64,000 bases of DNA from an uncultured Oscillospiraceae bacterium (GTDB taxonomy: Bacteria; Bacillota; Clostridia; Oscillospirales; Oscillospiraceae). Below, in pieces: positions 56,489 to 63,958 of this stretch. Under the pieces are notes generated by a model, which was not told the origin of the DNA, did no database searches, and saw nothing but the letters and a program-made list of their open reading frames with translations. Within the stretch, counting starts at the first letter, position 1, and each line of letters opens with the position of its first letter. The stretch covers positions 1 to 64,000 of the forward strand of contig CALWXG010000008.1 in NCBI GenBank assembly GCA_944385435.1, in the 5' to 3' direction. The position numbers were made by a program, and so were the translations under genes.

Positions 56489-57098
56489 AGCGGCCGGTTG
56501 GCTGGGGCGGAAGAACCGAGGGGAAGTCAAACAGCGCATAGCGCAGCAGGCTGACCAGCATCTTGGACAGAGTCTCTTCCGAGGCCTGCGGCAGCTGGAA
56601 CAGGAAGTGGGTATACAGCCCCACCAGGGAGGAGGAGAAGACGGAGCAGGCCAGATTGGCGCTGGGTTCGCTGTCTTTGACCTCCAGAAAACGGGCGATG
56701 AAGTTGTTCTCAATGTTGCGCTTCATGCGGAAGACAAAACGGGGGTCCCCCTGCTTGCCCAGCATGGCCCGGAAACTTTCCGCGTGCGAGCGGAGAAAGC
56801 GGGCGGTGGCCAGGGCGCTGGGCAGGAGCTGGCCGGAGCGGACCAACTCCAGGTCTTCCTGTTCCATGCGGGGGTTGATCTCCTGCAGCTGGGACAGCAG
56901 ATCTTCTTCAATCCGGTCCAGCACGGCGAACTTATCCTCGAAGTACAGGTAGAAGGTGGACTTTGCGATGCCGCAGGCCTGACAGAGCTGGCTCACCGTG
57001 ATGCCCTGAATCCCCTTCTGGGTGTAGAGGGTGAGAAATACGGACTGGATGTGACGCACGGTCTCCCGTTTGTTGTATTCCCGGCGGTTGGCTGGCAT
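56487..57098 (-). CDS. TetR-family transcriptional regulator
   Basis: This 203-aa regulator has the TetR HTH (IQGITVSQLCQACGIAKSTFYLYFEDKFAVLDRI, with GIAKSTFYLYFEDKFAV) and an all-helical ligand domain including SLVGLYTHFLFQL. AAGGAGG precedes ATG 57098. A much longer open frame continues upstream on the same strand, but lies antisense to the flavoprotein and is rejected. It is divergent from the flavoprotein/ferredoxin pair, separated by a palindromic operator, so it probably represses that pair until a substrate or related ligand binds. Confidence 0.9.
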   Translation of the reverse strand: MPANRREYNKRETVRHIQSVFLTLYTQKGIQGITVSQLCQACGIAKSTFYLYFEDKFAVLDRIEEDLLSQLQEINPRMEQEDLELVRSGQLLPSALATARFLRSHAESFRAMLGKQGDPRFVFRMKRNIENNFIARFLEVKDSEPSANLACSVFSSSLVGLYTHFLFQLPQASEETLSKMLVSLLRYALFDFPSVLPPQPTGR

Positions 57099-57203
57099 GG
57101 GGCGGTTCCTCCTTCCCGGTTCGATTCCTTCCCCTTCATTATACCTGTGGGACGGGACTGCGCAAGGGGGCGGGGCAAAAAAGTCGGACAAAATTGCGGA
57201 AAT

Positions 57204-57220
57204 CGTCTTGTGACAAGACG
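57204..57220. promoter_or_regulatory. TetR-type operator palindrome
   Basis: CGTCTTGT-G-ACAAGACG is a perfect 17-bp dyad. The CAAGACGGG part is repeated at 57243-57251, between -35 and -10. Together they suggest TetR binding to the flavoprotein promoter. Confidence 0.6.
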
Positions 57221-57238
57221 GGGATTCTTTATGCGTGC

Positions 57239-57267
57239 TTCCCAAGACGGGACACAGAAGATATAAT
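57239..57267 (+). promoter_or_regulatory. Promoter of the flavoprotein/ferredoxin pair
   Basis: TTCCCA (57239-57244), 17 bp, TATAAT (57262-57267), about 63 bp upstream of the ATG at 57330. The poor -35 overlaps the second CAAGACGGG copy. Confidence 0.55.
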
Positions 57268-57329
57268 GTTTTCGTCAATGTGCAAATCGATGCGGCGCGC
57301 AGTCTGCCGCGGAAAAGGAGGCAAACGCG

Positions 57330-58880
57330 ATGGAAGTCATCAAGACAGATGTGGCGGTGATGGGCAGCGGCGTGGCCGGTATGGGCGCGGCCTACAAGCT
57401 GGCCAACGCAGGCGTGAAGGTGGCGGTGTTTGAGAAGTATCCGGCCCAGGGCGGCGCGGTGTCCAACTGCCCCATGAGCTTCTGCTCCACCCCGGACACC
57501 CCGGAGGCTCAGAAGAGTGCCTATGAGGTATGGGCAAAGTTCTCCAACTACACGGCCAACCTGGCCCTGATCAGCAAGGCGCTGAAGTACTCCTCGGAGC
57601 TGCCGGATCTGATCCTGAACAAGCTGAAGATCAAGGCCCCCGTGGTGATCCACCGGGAGCCGTCGGAGTACGGCACCCAGCGGGGCTACACCATGGGCCA
57701 TGCCAACGGCCTGGATGTGGGCGACATCTACTTTCTGGAGGGCCGGGGCCAGGGCCACGCCTTTGCCCTGGCACTGCTGCGCCTGCGCTTCCTGCTGGAA
57801 AAACAGGGCGTGCAGTTCTACTTCTCCACCCCCATCAAGAAGATCATCCGGGAGCCCAACGGCGGCAAGGTCACCGGCGCCATCGCCTATCAGAAGGACG
57901 GCACGCAGGTGCGCATCGAGTGCAAGGCCCTCATTGTGGCTGCCGGCGGTATGACCAACAACATTCCACTGATGAAGGAACTGGGCGTGCTGCGCACGAA
58001 ATATGAGGACGCCTACAAAGACGGCGGCCAGGTGCTCATCACCTTCCCGGACAGCTGCCAGGACGGCGACGGCCACCTGGCGGTGTGGGAGATCGGCGGC
58101 AAGCGGGGCGGCATTGCCATCAGCGCGGATCCCCAGGTGCCCAACCCCGGCGTGCGGGTGGGTCCCAATACCCCCTGGCTGGCGGCCAACCAGACCAAGA
58201 TCATCACCGAGCAGCCCTATCTCCGGGTCAATGAGCTGGGGCGGCGGTTCATCAACGAGGAGATGGCCAACAACCACACTGCCATTTCCACCTCCATCAT
58301 CCGCAACAATCCGAACATGGCCTGCTACATGATCTTTGACGAGGACACCGCCAGGCACATGAGCCAGGGCGTGGAGGACGGCTACGTGTACTTTATCTTC
58401 CAGGGCGTCAAGGTGGAAAACATCCGGGGGCAGATGGACGAGGCCATCGCCAAGGGCAACCGGCACATGTGCCACTTTGACACCATTCATGAGGTGTGTG
58501 AGTACATGGGAATTGACGAGGACGGACTGCGGGACACCATCGCAAAATACAACCATGCCGCGGAGATTGGCTATGATGAACAGTTCAAGACCAACCCCAA
58601 ATACATCCGTCCGGTCCGGGAGGAGAGCGGCCACATCTACTGCTACCGCATCCTGGCCGGCGGCTACGACACCATGGGCGGCGTACTCATCGATGAGAAC
58701 GCCAATGTGCTGGACGAGGACAACCGGCCCATTGAAGGGCTGTACGCCGCCGGAGATATGGTGACCGGCAGCATCTACGGCGATCCCCCCGCCAACGCGG
58801 GCGGTAATGTCCACGGCTCCATGCCCACCGGACTGCTGGCGGGCGACAGCGCCGCAGCCTATGTGAAAGGAGCGATTTGA
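57330..58880 (+). CDS. Fumarate-reductase-like FAD flavoprotein
   Basis: This 516-aa protein is a single FAD-binding-2 domain: dinucleotide motif GSGVAGMGAAY (G12, G14, G17), the second FAD strand VAVFEKYPAQGGA, the substrate-capping region (about 230-390) and the C-terminal GGVLIDENANVLDEDNRPIEGLYAAGDM and AGGNVHGSMPTGLLAG. It lacks the haem and FMN domains of flavocytochromes, so its electrons presumably come from the tiny ferredoxin encoded immediately downstream. Homologous soluble reductases act on fumarate, urocanate and other unsaturated or xenobiotic acids; the substrate is unknown. ATG 57330 follows AAAGGAGGCAAACG. It is controlled by a divergent TetR protein. Confidence 0.9.
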   Translation: MEVIKTDVAVMGSGVAGMGAAYKLANAGVKVAVFEKYPAQGGAVSNCPMSFCSTPDTPEAQKSAYEVWAKFSNYTANLALISKALKYSSELPDLILNKLKIKAPVVIHREPSEYGTQRGYTMGHANGLDVGDIYFLEGRGQGHAFALALLRLRFLLEKQGVQFYFSTPIKKIIREPNGGKVTGAIAYQKDGTQVRIECKALIVAAGGMTNNIPLMKELGVLRTKYEDAYKDGGQVLITFPDSCQDGDGHLAVWEIGGKRGGIAISADPQVPNPGVRVGPNTPWLAANQTKIITEQPYLRVNELGRRFINEEMANNHTAISTSIIRNNPNMACYMIFDEDTARHMSQGVEDGYVYFIFQGVKVENIRGQMDEAIAKGNRHMCHFDTIHEVCEYMGIDEDGLRDTIAKYNHAAEIGYDEQFKTNPKYIRPVREESGHIYCYRILAGGYDTMGGVLIDENANVLDEDNRPIEGLYAAGDMVTGSIYGDPPANAGGNVHGSMPTGLLAGDSAAAYVKGAI

Positions 58881-58882
58881 CC

Positions 58883-59074
58883 ATGAAACTTGAACTTGCC
58901 GACTACTGCATCCGCTGCGGAATCTGTGAGGATCTCTACCCCGATCTGTTCCGGCGCAACTATCAGGAGCACTGTATGGACGTGCTGTACGACGAGATCC
59001 CGGAGCAGCTGCAGGACCGGGCCAGACAGGCCGCGGCAGACTGCGCCGTGGCAGCTATCCGGATTGTGGACTGA
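58883..59074 (+). CDS. Small [4Fe-4S] ferredoxin-like protein
   Basis: This 63-aa protein has CIRCGICEDLYPDLF near the N-terminus (C-x-x-C-x-x-C) and a fourth Cys in ADCAVAAIRIVD, enough for one [4Fe-4S] cluster; the Pro after the last Cys of classical ferredoxins is missing. ATG 58883 is chosen because AAAGGAGCG is about 8 nt upstream; a TTG two codons earlier overlaps the flavoprotein stop. Translational coupling and context suggest it donates electrons to the flavoprotein. Confidence 0.88.
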   Translation: MKLELADYCIRCGICEDLYPDLFRRNYQEHCMDVLYDEIPEQLQDRARQAAADCAVAAIRIVD

Positions 59075-59114
59075 CCGGCCCGGGTGAGAGGCGGGAAACG
59101 ACAGGCAGAATACA

Positions 59115-59143
59115 GGGCCTGGCAGGTTTGACCTGCCAGGCCC
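59115..59143. terminator. Terminator after the ferredoxin gene
   Basis: GGGCCTGGCAGGT (59115-59127), 3-nt loop, ACCTGCCAGGCCC (59131-59143), a perfect 13-bp stem followed by TCGTTGT. It also ends the convergent EFR1-type gene. Confidence 0.85.
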
Positions 59144-59152
59144 TCGTTGTAC

Positions 59153-59914
59153 TCAGAGGAACAGTTCCCCCTCTTTCCGCACGGAGCAGACCGGTTCCAG
59201 GGCCTGCTGCAAAGCGGCCAGCCTGGCTTCGTCCACCTGTCTGGCCTGATGGGGGCATACGGCCACACAGCGCATGCAGGCGATGCACCTCCCGGTGTCC
59301 ACCTGCCGGGGGTCGTCCGGAGGGATGGCCTGCACCGGACACTGCCCGGCGCACAGTCCGCAGGAGACGCAGGCCGTTGTGGCCCGGGGGATGGTGGCGA
59401 TGGCTTTGCGCTCCTTATAGGGGCGGTTGCCGGGGATGGCCGGTTCAGGGCAGTTCCCCTGCTCCAGCCTGGCGCGGATCCGGGCGGCAAAGTGCTCCAG
59501 CTGTGCGGCATCCTGCCCGTCCGGCCGTCCGGCGGCATAGATCCGGACGATGGAGTGCTCCGCAATGGCCGCCACTGCAGCGGCCACCTGAAAGCCTGCC
59601 TGCACCGCAGTATCCCGCAGTTCCGCCAGCGTGTCCTCGAAGGCCCGGTTGCCGTAGACGCACAGAAGCACGGCCCGGGCGCCATTTCCCCGGATCCGGG
59701 CCAGCCGCTGTACAGCCGGAGCCGGGACCCGGCCTGCATAGGAGGGGACAGCCAGCACGGCCAGATCCTCCGGTGTGAGGCGGATGGAGTCAAACGCCTG
59801 AGTTCCGGCGGTCAGATCGACAAACGATCCCTGACCCGCAAGAGCCCGGGCCAGAATGTCGGCACAGCGCTTGGTCCCGCCGGTGGGACTGAAGCAGATT
59901 TCGTAGAAGCCCAT
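59153..59914 (-). CDS. EFR1-family flavodoxin/ferredoxin fusion
   Basis: This 253-aa protein has an N-terminal flavodoxin-like domain (FSPTGGTKRCADILARAL is the FMN phosphate loop, residues about 6-25) and a C-terminal bacterial ferredoxin domain with two clusters: CVSCGLCAGQCPVQAI and CIACMRCVAVCP. This architecture defines the EFR1 family, of unknown redox partner. ATG 59914 is preferred to 59923, because GGAG is 9 nt upstream of it and abuts the other. The gene is 60 bp downstream of a helical 146-aa gene and of yerC on the same strand. Confidence 0.9.
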   Translation of the reverse strand: MGFYEICFSPTGGTKRCADILARALAGQGSFVDLTAGTQAFDSIRLTPEDLAVLAVPSYAGRVPAPAVQRLARIRGNGARAVLLCVYGNRAFEDTLAELRDTAVQAGFQVAAAVAAIAEHSIVRIYAAGRPDGQDAAQLEHFAARIRARLEQGNCPEPAIPGNRPYKERKAIATIPRATTACVSCGLCAGQCPVQAIPPDDPRQVDTGRCIACMRCVAVCPHQARQVDEARLAALQQALEPVCSVRKEGELFL

Positions 59915-59973
59915 GGCGGTCATCTCCGTTTCTGAATTTCCGCCCGGCAGCGCGGGCGCCGGAAAAGCCTGGT

Positions 59974-60414
59974 TCAGCCCCGGGCGGCCTTCTCCAGAGC
60001 GGCCAGGACCTCCCGCTGCTTGGGCAGCAGCATCCGACGCTTGGGATAGCGGGCGGTGTAGCCGGCCAGGATCCGGGCGGCGTCCTCCTGGGCAAGCAGC
60101 TCCAGGAAGGTGAGCGTGAGCCCCTCCGCGGCCTGCAGAGCCAGGCGGGACTCGTCGTTAAGGCCCTCCACCGTCAGCAGCATGTACTCCGCGGCCTGGG
60201 CGGCCAGCTGGCCGTCTGTCCGGTCCAGCGCGGCAACGGCGGCCTGCACCTGTTGAAAGAATTTGTCCACGGCCCGGCGGTCATGGGGGGAAGGACCGGC
60301 CAGCAGCCGGGTGAGTCCGTTCAGGGCGCCGGCGTCCTTCTGGCGCTGAAGGCAGTCTTCCAGATAGGACTCATAGCACTGGCGCAACGTATCCAGCTGT
60401 TCCTGTTGTTCCAT
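59974..60414 (-). CDS. Hypothetical helical protein (146 aa)
   Basis: This soluble, all-helical protein (MEQQEQLDTLRQCYESYLEDCLQRQ start; YMLLTVEGLNDESRLALQAAEGLTLTFLELLAQEDAARILAGYTARYPKRRML) carries no motif or domain I recognise. The C-terminal half has the most regular helical pattern. AGGGAGATTG precedes ATG 60414; a TTG two codons upstream overlaps the yerC stop. Its position between yerC and EFR1 suggests co-transcription with both. Confidence 0.75.
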   Translation of the reverse strand: MEQQEQLDTLRQCYESYLEDCLQRQKDAGALNGLTRLLAGPSPHDRRAVDKFFQQVQAAVAALDRTDGQLAAQAAEYMLLTVEGLNDESRLALQAAEGLTLTFLELLAQEDAARILAGYTARYPKRRMLLPKQREVLAALEKAARG

Positions 60415-60416
60415 AA

Positions 60417-60716
60417 TCAATCTCCCTTTTCTTCCTTGCGGCGCTGGATCATCTTCCGGAATCCGCCGGCGCCGAAGGAAAAGATCCGGTTGACCCGGCT
60501 GATGGTGGCGGAACTGGCGCCGGTTTTCTCCAGAATTTCCGTGTAGACCATGCCCTCGTCCAGCAGAATCGCCACGTCATAGCGCTGCTCCAGGGCTCTC
60601 AGTTCACCGACGGTGCACAGATCATCAAAAAAAGCACAGCATTCGTCCAGATCCTTCAATTGGAGAATGCTTTCATACAGAGCCATGCTGCGCTGCTTGT
60701 TGGATGCCTTTGGCAA
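60417..60716 (-). CDS. yerC: YerC/YecD-type TrpR-related regulator
   Basis: This 99-aa protein matches the TrpR-related YerC family: LDECCAFFDDLCTVGELRALEQRYDVAILLDEGMVYTEILEKTGASSATISRVNRIFSFGAGGFRKMI, with the helix-turn-helix TYTEILEKTGASSATISRVNR (seen as MVYTEILEKTG and SSATISRVNR). Apart from its start, which is a TTG 10 nt after AAAGGAG, the sequence is normal for the family (about 100 aa). YerC's physiological ligand is not well defined. It heads a minus-strand set with the 146-aa protein and EFR1. Confidence 0.92.
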   Translation of the reverse strand: MPKASNKQRSMALYESILQLKDLDECCAFFDDLCTVGELRALEQRYDVAILLDEGMVYTEILEKTGASSATISRVNRIFSFGAGGFRKMIQRRKEEKGD

Positions 60717-60741
60717 TGAAATCCGCTCCTTTTTCGCAAGA

Positions 60742-60766
60742 GGCTGCCCGCCGCAGGCGGACAGCC
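60742..60766 (-). promoter_or_regulatory. Hairpin in the yerC leader
   Basis: GGCTGCCCGCC (60742-60752) pairs with GGCGGACAGCC (60756-60766) with one mismatch and a 3-nt loop. It lies 25 bp upstream of the yerC start on the minus strand, between promoter and ribosome site; no T run follows, so it may affect translation rather than termination. Confidence 0.5.
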
Positions 60767-60800
60767 GGGTTTTGAGTCAATCATCAACAGATCTAAGGAC

Positions 60801-60829
60801 ATTCTAACAGAGTGAAGCGGTAAAGTAAA
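60801..60829 (-). promoter_or_regulatory. Promoter of the yerC operon
   Basis: On the minus strand TTTACT (60829-60824), 17 bp, TAGAAT (60806-60801), about 85 bp upstream of the TTG start. Confidence 0.65.
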
Positions 60830-60841
60830 CAGCTTTTTGCT

Positions 60842-60870
60842 TCTCAAGCGGGGGAAACTGTGGTATACTA
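60842..60870 (+). promoter_or_regulatory. Promoter of the phosphoesterase/COG2509 operon
   Basis: TTCTCA (60842-60847), 17 bp, TATACT (60865-60870) with an extended -10 TG at 60862-60863. It is divergent from the yerC promoter. Confidence 0.65.
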
Positions 60871-60960
60871 ATCACTGCGAGAACCGCAAACCTGCGCACG
60901 GCAGGAGGCCGGAAGGCCGCCCGGCGCGTCTGACAGGTGGGAAAGGAGTGTGTACCGGAA

Positions 60961-62067
60961 TTGAGCAGGCTTGCCTCAGTGATCCGCCCGGAGATTGCCC
61001 CGGGGCGCCGTGTGATTGCCATCAGCGACATCCACGGCAACCTTCCCTTCCTGAAGGGCGTCCTGGCCAAGGCGAAGTTCTCCCCGGAGGACGTGCTGAT
61101 TCTGGTGGGCGACCTGTTTGAGAAGGGGAAGGAGAGCCTGGCGGAGCTGGAGTTTCTGCTGGAACTGCGCAAGACCCACACGGTATATCCCCTTTGCGGC
61201 AACTGCGACCACATCGACCGGGTGTTCCTGGAGGGCCGGCCGGGCATTGACGAGGAATTGTGGCCGGTGTTTCAGGCCTGGCGGGAGCGGTCGCTGATCC
61301 TGCAGATGGCAGAAAAGCTGGGGCTGATTCTGCGGCAGCCGGGAGACCTGCCCGGGATCCGACGGGCCATTCTTCAGTCCTTTCCCGAGGAGACCCAGTT
61401 TCTGCTGACCCTGCCCCATATCCTGGAGGCGGGACGGTACATCTTTGTCCACGGAGGCATTTCCCGGGAAACCCGGCTGGAGGAGCTGGAGGCCTATCCC
61501 TGCATGAAAGATGATGATTTTCTGGGGCAGGGGCTCTCGTTCCGGAAGTGGGTGGTGGTGGGCCACTGGCCGGTGACGCTCTACAACCGGAACATCCCGG
61601 TGGCCCGGCCCCTGATCTGCCGGGACCGGCATATCGTCTCCATTGACGGGGGCTGTGTGCTCAAGCTGGACGGGCAGCTCAATGCGCTGATGATCCCGGA
61701 CATCAACGAGGATGCGATGGACTATGTGGCCTATGACGGGCTTCCGGTGGTGGTGGCGGCGGAGGATCAGCAGGCCAGCCGGGACCCCATCAACATCCGC
61801 TGGAGCGACAGCGCCATTGAGGTGCTCCGGGAAGAGGGAGACTGCTGCTGGTGCCGGCACCTGTCCTCGGGGCGGAAGCTGTGGATTTTGAAGGAATATA
61901 TCTATCCCCGCCGGGCGGACGGCAAGATCCACTGTGAGGACACCACCGATTACCTTCTGCCGGTGACGGCGGGAGACCGGCTGGCCCTGGTGCGGCGCAG
62001 CAGCCGGGGGTATATGGTAAAAAAACACGGTGTCACCGGCTGGTACCGGGGACGCCTGAGGGAATAA
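60961..62067 (+). CDS. PPP-type metallophosphoesterase
   Basis: This 368-aa enzyme has calcineurin-like motifs: SDIHGN (about 22-27), GDLFEKG, GNCDH (the GNHE position, with Cys-Asp for His-Glu), FVHGG and GHWPV, with a final His region SIDGGCV. It resembles bacterial PPP serine/threonine phosphatase-like or diadenosine-polyphosphatase-like proteins, and a large C-terminal extension (about 270-368) with CCWCRHLSSGRKLWILKEY. AAAGGAG at 60942-60948 points to TTG 60961, 12 nt away; the GTG at 60937 lies upstream of that ribosome site. The start is therefore uncertain. The FAD-protein gene follows 30 bp downstream. Confidence 0.82.
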   Translation: MSRLASVIRPEIAPGRRVIAISDIHGNLPFLKGVLAKAKFSPEDVLILVGDLFEKGKESLAELEFLLELRKTHTVYPLCGNCDHIDRVFLEGRPGIDEELWPVFQAWRERSLILQMAEKLGLILRQPGDLPGIRRAILQSFPEETQFLLTLPHILEAGRYIFVHGGISRETRLEELEAYPCMKDDDFLGQGLSFRKWVVVGHWPVTLYNRNIPVARPLICRDRHIVSIDGGCVLKLDGQLNALMIPDINEDAMDYVAYDGLPVVVAAEDQQASRDPINIRWSDSAIEVLREEGDCCWCRHLSSGRKLWILKEYIYPRRADGKIHCEDTTDYLLPVTAGDRLALVRRSSRGYMVKKHGVTGWYRGRLRE

Positions 62068-62097
62068 AATGTCACAAAGGACAGACAGGAGATCGAA

Positions 62098-63498
62098 ATG
62101 AGTAATTGTTATGACGTGATGATTCTTGGCACCGGGGAGGCGGGTATTTTCGCCGCTTATGAGCTGACCCGGAAATGTCCCGGCGCCAGAGTGCTGGTGG
62201 TGGAGCAGGGACAGGATATCTACCATCGCAGCTGCCCCATTGTGGCCGGCAAGGTGAAGAGCTGCATCCAGTGCAAGGTGTGCGGCACCATGTGCGGGTT
62301 CGGCGGAGCCGGGGCCTTCTCCGACGGAAAGTTCAACTTCACCACCGCCTTCGGCGGATGGCTCACGGATTTTCTGGAGCCGGCGGAGGTGATGGAGCTC
62401 ATTGACTATGTGGATTCCATCAACGTGGAGCACGGCGCCACCACCGAGGTGTACTCCACGGCCACCCCCCAGGCCCGGGCGCTGGAGAAGCGGGCGCTGC
62501 AGTATGACCTGCACCTGCTGCAGGCCCGGTGCAAGCACCTGGGGACGGAGAACAACCTGCGCATCCTCACCAACATCTACGAGCACATCCGGGACAAGCA
62601 CACCTTCCTGTTCAACACTGCGGTGCAGGACATCGAGGTGAACCCGGAGGGCGGGTACACCCTGGTGACGGAGAAGGGCGAGCGCTACACCGCGCCCTAT
62701 CTCATCGCCGGCCCGGGGCGCAGCGGCGCAGAGTGGTTTGCCAACCAGTGCAAGAAGCTGGGGTTGGAGCTGATCAACAACCAGGTGGACATCGGCGTGC
62801 GGGTGGAACTGCCCGCCACCATCTTTGAGCACATCACCGACGTGGTGTACGAGTCCAAGCTGGTCTACCGCACCAAGCAGTACGGGGATCAGGTGCGAAC
62901 GTTTTGTATGAACCCCTACGGCCATGTGGTGGCGGAGAATGTGGAGGGCATCAACACCGTCAACGGCCACTCCTATTCCGATCCCGCCCTGCGCAGCGAG
63001 AACACCAACTTCGCCCTGCTGGTGTCCAACCGGTTTACCCAGCCGTTCAACGAGCCCTACCGCTATGGCAAGCACATTGCCTCCCTGAGCAATATGCTGG
63101 CCGGAGGTATCCTGGTGCAGCGCTTCGGGGACCTGATCTCCGGCATCCGCACCAACGACCACCGGCTGAGCAAATCCTTCACCCGGCCCACGCTCACCGC
63201 GGCGGTGCCCGGCGATCTGTCCCTGGCCCTGCCCAAGCGGCAGCTGGATGACATCATTGAGATGATCTACGCTCTGGATAAGCTGGCGCCGGGTACGGCC
63301 AACTACGACACCCTGCTCTACGGCGCGGAGGTGAAATTCTATTCCGCCCGGATCCGGCTGTCCGACGAGCTGGAGACAGGTCTGCCCGGCTTCTTCGCCG
63401 TGGGCGACGGCGCGGGTGTGACCCGCGGCCTGGCCCAGGCAGGAGCCTCCGGGATCAAGGCGGCCCGGGTGGTGGCGCAGCGGATGAATCGGGGGTGA
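62098..63498 (+). CDS. COG2509-type FAD-dependent dehydrogenase-like protein
   Basis: This 466-aa flavoprotein begins MSNCYDVMILGTGEAGIFAAYELTRKCPGARVLVVEQG, with the dinucleotide loop LGTGEAG. A Cys-rich segment, CIQCKVCGTMCGFGGAGAFSDGK (C-I-Q-C-K-V-C-G-T-M-C), is characteristic of COG2509 proteins. The C-terminus GFFAVGDGAGVTRGLAQAGASGIKAARVVAQ is the second FAD site. Function is unknown. AGACAGGAG precedes ATG 62098. The last 29 codons and the downstream flank are repeated at 63634-63720. Confidence 0.9.
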   Translation: MSNCYDVMILGTGEAGIFAAYELTRKCPGARVLVVEQGQDIYHRSCPIVAGKVKSCIQCKVCGTMCGFGGAGAFSDGKFNFTTAFGGWLTDFLEPAEVMELIDYVDSINVEHGATTEVYSTATPQARALEKRALQYDLHLLQARCKHLGTENNLRILTNIYEHIRDKHTFLFNTAVQDIEVNPEGGYTLVTEKGERYTAPYLIAGPGRSGAEWFANQCKKLGLELINNQVDIGVRVELPATIFEHITDVVYESKLVYRTKQYGDQVRTFCMNPYGHVVAENVEGINTVNGHSYSDPALRSENTNFALLVSNRFTQPFNEPYRYGKHIASLSNMLAGGILVQRFGDLISGIRTNDHRLSKSFTRPTLTAAVPGDLSLALPKRQLDDIIEMIYALDKLAPGTANYDTLLYGAEVKFYSARIRLSDELETGLPGFFAVGDGAGVTRGLAQAGASGIKAARVVAQRMNRG

Positions 63499-63519
63499 GG
63501 ACCCCATTGGGCCAGGCCG
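63432..63519 (+). repeat. Direct repeat copy 1 (end of the FAD-protein gene plus flank)
   Basis: This 88-bp stretch covers the last codons, stop and first 21 bp beyond the COG2509-type gene. It recurs at 63634-63720 with three substitutions and one indel; the first 57 bases are identical. Confidence 0.9.
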
Positions 63520-63602
63520 CGGAGCAAATGGGGTCCCCGCAAAAGCGGAGCTTTTGTGGGGAGAGGAGCCGCAGCGAAACGGCTGAGCTTTCCCCGCGGG
63601 GG
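63499..63602 (+). terminator. Cluster of hairpins after the FAD-protein gene
   Basis: GGACCCCATT (63499-63508) pairs with AATGGGGTCC (63527-63536). Next, CCCCGCAAAAGC (from 63537) pairs with GCTTTTGTGGGG (ending about 63562). A third, looser hairpin involves CTTTCCCCGC and GGGGGAAGC near 63588-63607. No T run follows. They look like stacked terminators or a repetitive extragenic element. Confidence 0.55.
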
Positions 63603-63633
63603 GAAGCGAGGAATGTGGAGCTTGCGGCGACGA

Positions 63634-63720
63634 GGCCCAGGCAGGAGCCTCCGGGATCAAGGCGGCCCGGGTGGTGGCGCAGCGGATGAACCAGGGGTGA
63701 GACCCCGTTGGGCCAGGCCG
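63634..63720 (+). pseudogene. Duplicated 3' fragment of the COG2509-type gene (copy 2)
   Basis: Copy 2 of the direct repeat encodes AQAGASGIKAARVVAQRMNQG and a stop in one frame, matching the end of the upstream gene except for MNQG versus MNRG. It has no start or upstream coding region, so it is a gene-end remnant created by local duplication or recombination. Confidence 0.8.
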
Positions 63721-63743
63721 ATGTTCCACGAAAAAAGACAGGA

Positions 63744-63788
63744 AAATCCCTTCCCCGGCAGGATTGAGCGCGGGGAGGGGATTTTTTT
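63744..63788 (+). terminator. Strong intrinsic terminator
   Basis: AAATCCCTTCCCCG (63744-63757) pairs with CGGGGAGGGGATTT (63771-63784) with one mismatch, followed by a seven-T run (63782-63788). It is the true end of the upstream operon. Confidence 0.9.
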
Positions 63789-63908
63789 GCGGTACAAAGT
63801 TGCACAGTGGACGGATAATTTTATTGACGGCGCTTTTTCCGCTGAAAAGTTCGGAAAAACTTTGGGGCGGAAAAATGTAAAAATTCTGTAAGCGTTGCAA
63901 TTGCGGAG

Positions 63909-63958
63909 TTTTCCACAGCTTCCACAGAGTTTTCCACATGCCGGTGGAAGCTGTGGAA
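63909..63958. promoter_or_regulatory. DnaA-box-like repeat cluster
   Basis: Two TTTTCCACA nonamers (63909-63917 and 63930-63938) are 21 bp apart. TTCCACAGCTTCCAC (63911-63925) has a perfect inverted copy GTGGAAGCTGTGGAA (63944-63958). The nonamers resemble DnaA boxes (TTATCCACA), and the surrounding 63790-64000 is AT-rich compared with the rest of the window. No gene is visible in 63790-64000. It may be the start of an oriC or dnaA regulatory region that continues beyond the window. Confidence 0.45.

Noticed and set aside
57099..58814. Upstream extension of the TetR gene to 58814 on the minus strand
   Set aside because: The extra 572 codons lie antisense to the flavoprotein gene. AAGGAGG before ATG 57098 and the TetR N-terminus fix the true start.
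63722..63738. TGTTCCACG considered as half of a parS site
   Set aside because: The other half (CGTGGAACA) is missing; the following bases are AAAAAAGAC.
60976..63939. A 987-aa minus-strand open frame over the phosphoesterase and COG2509 genes
   Set aside because: It is the antisense of two genes with clear motifs; its composition is a shadow of GC-rich codons.
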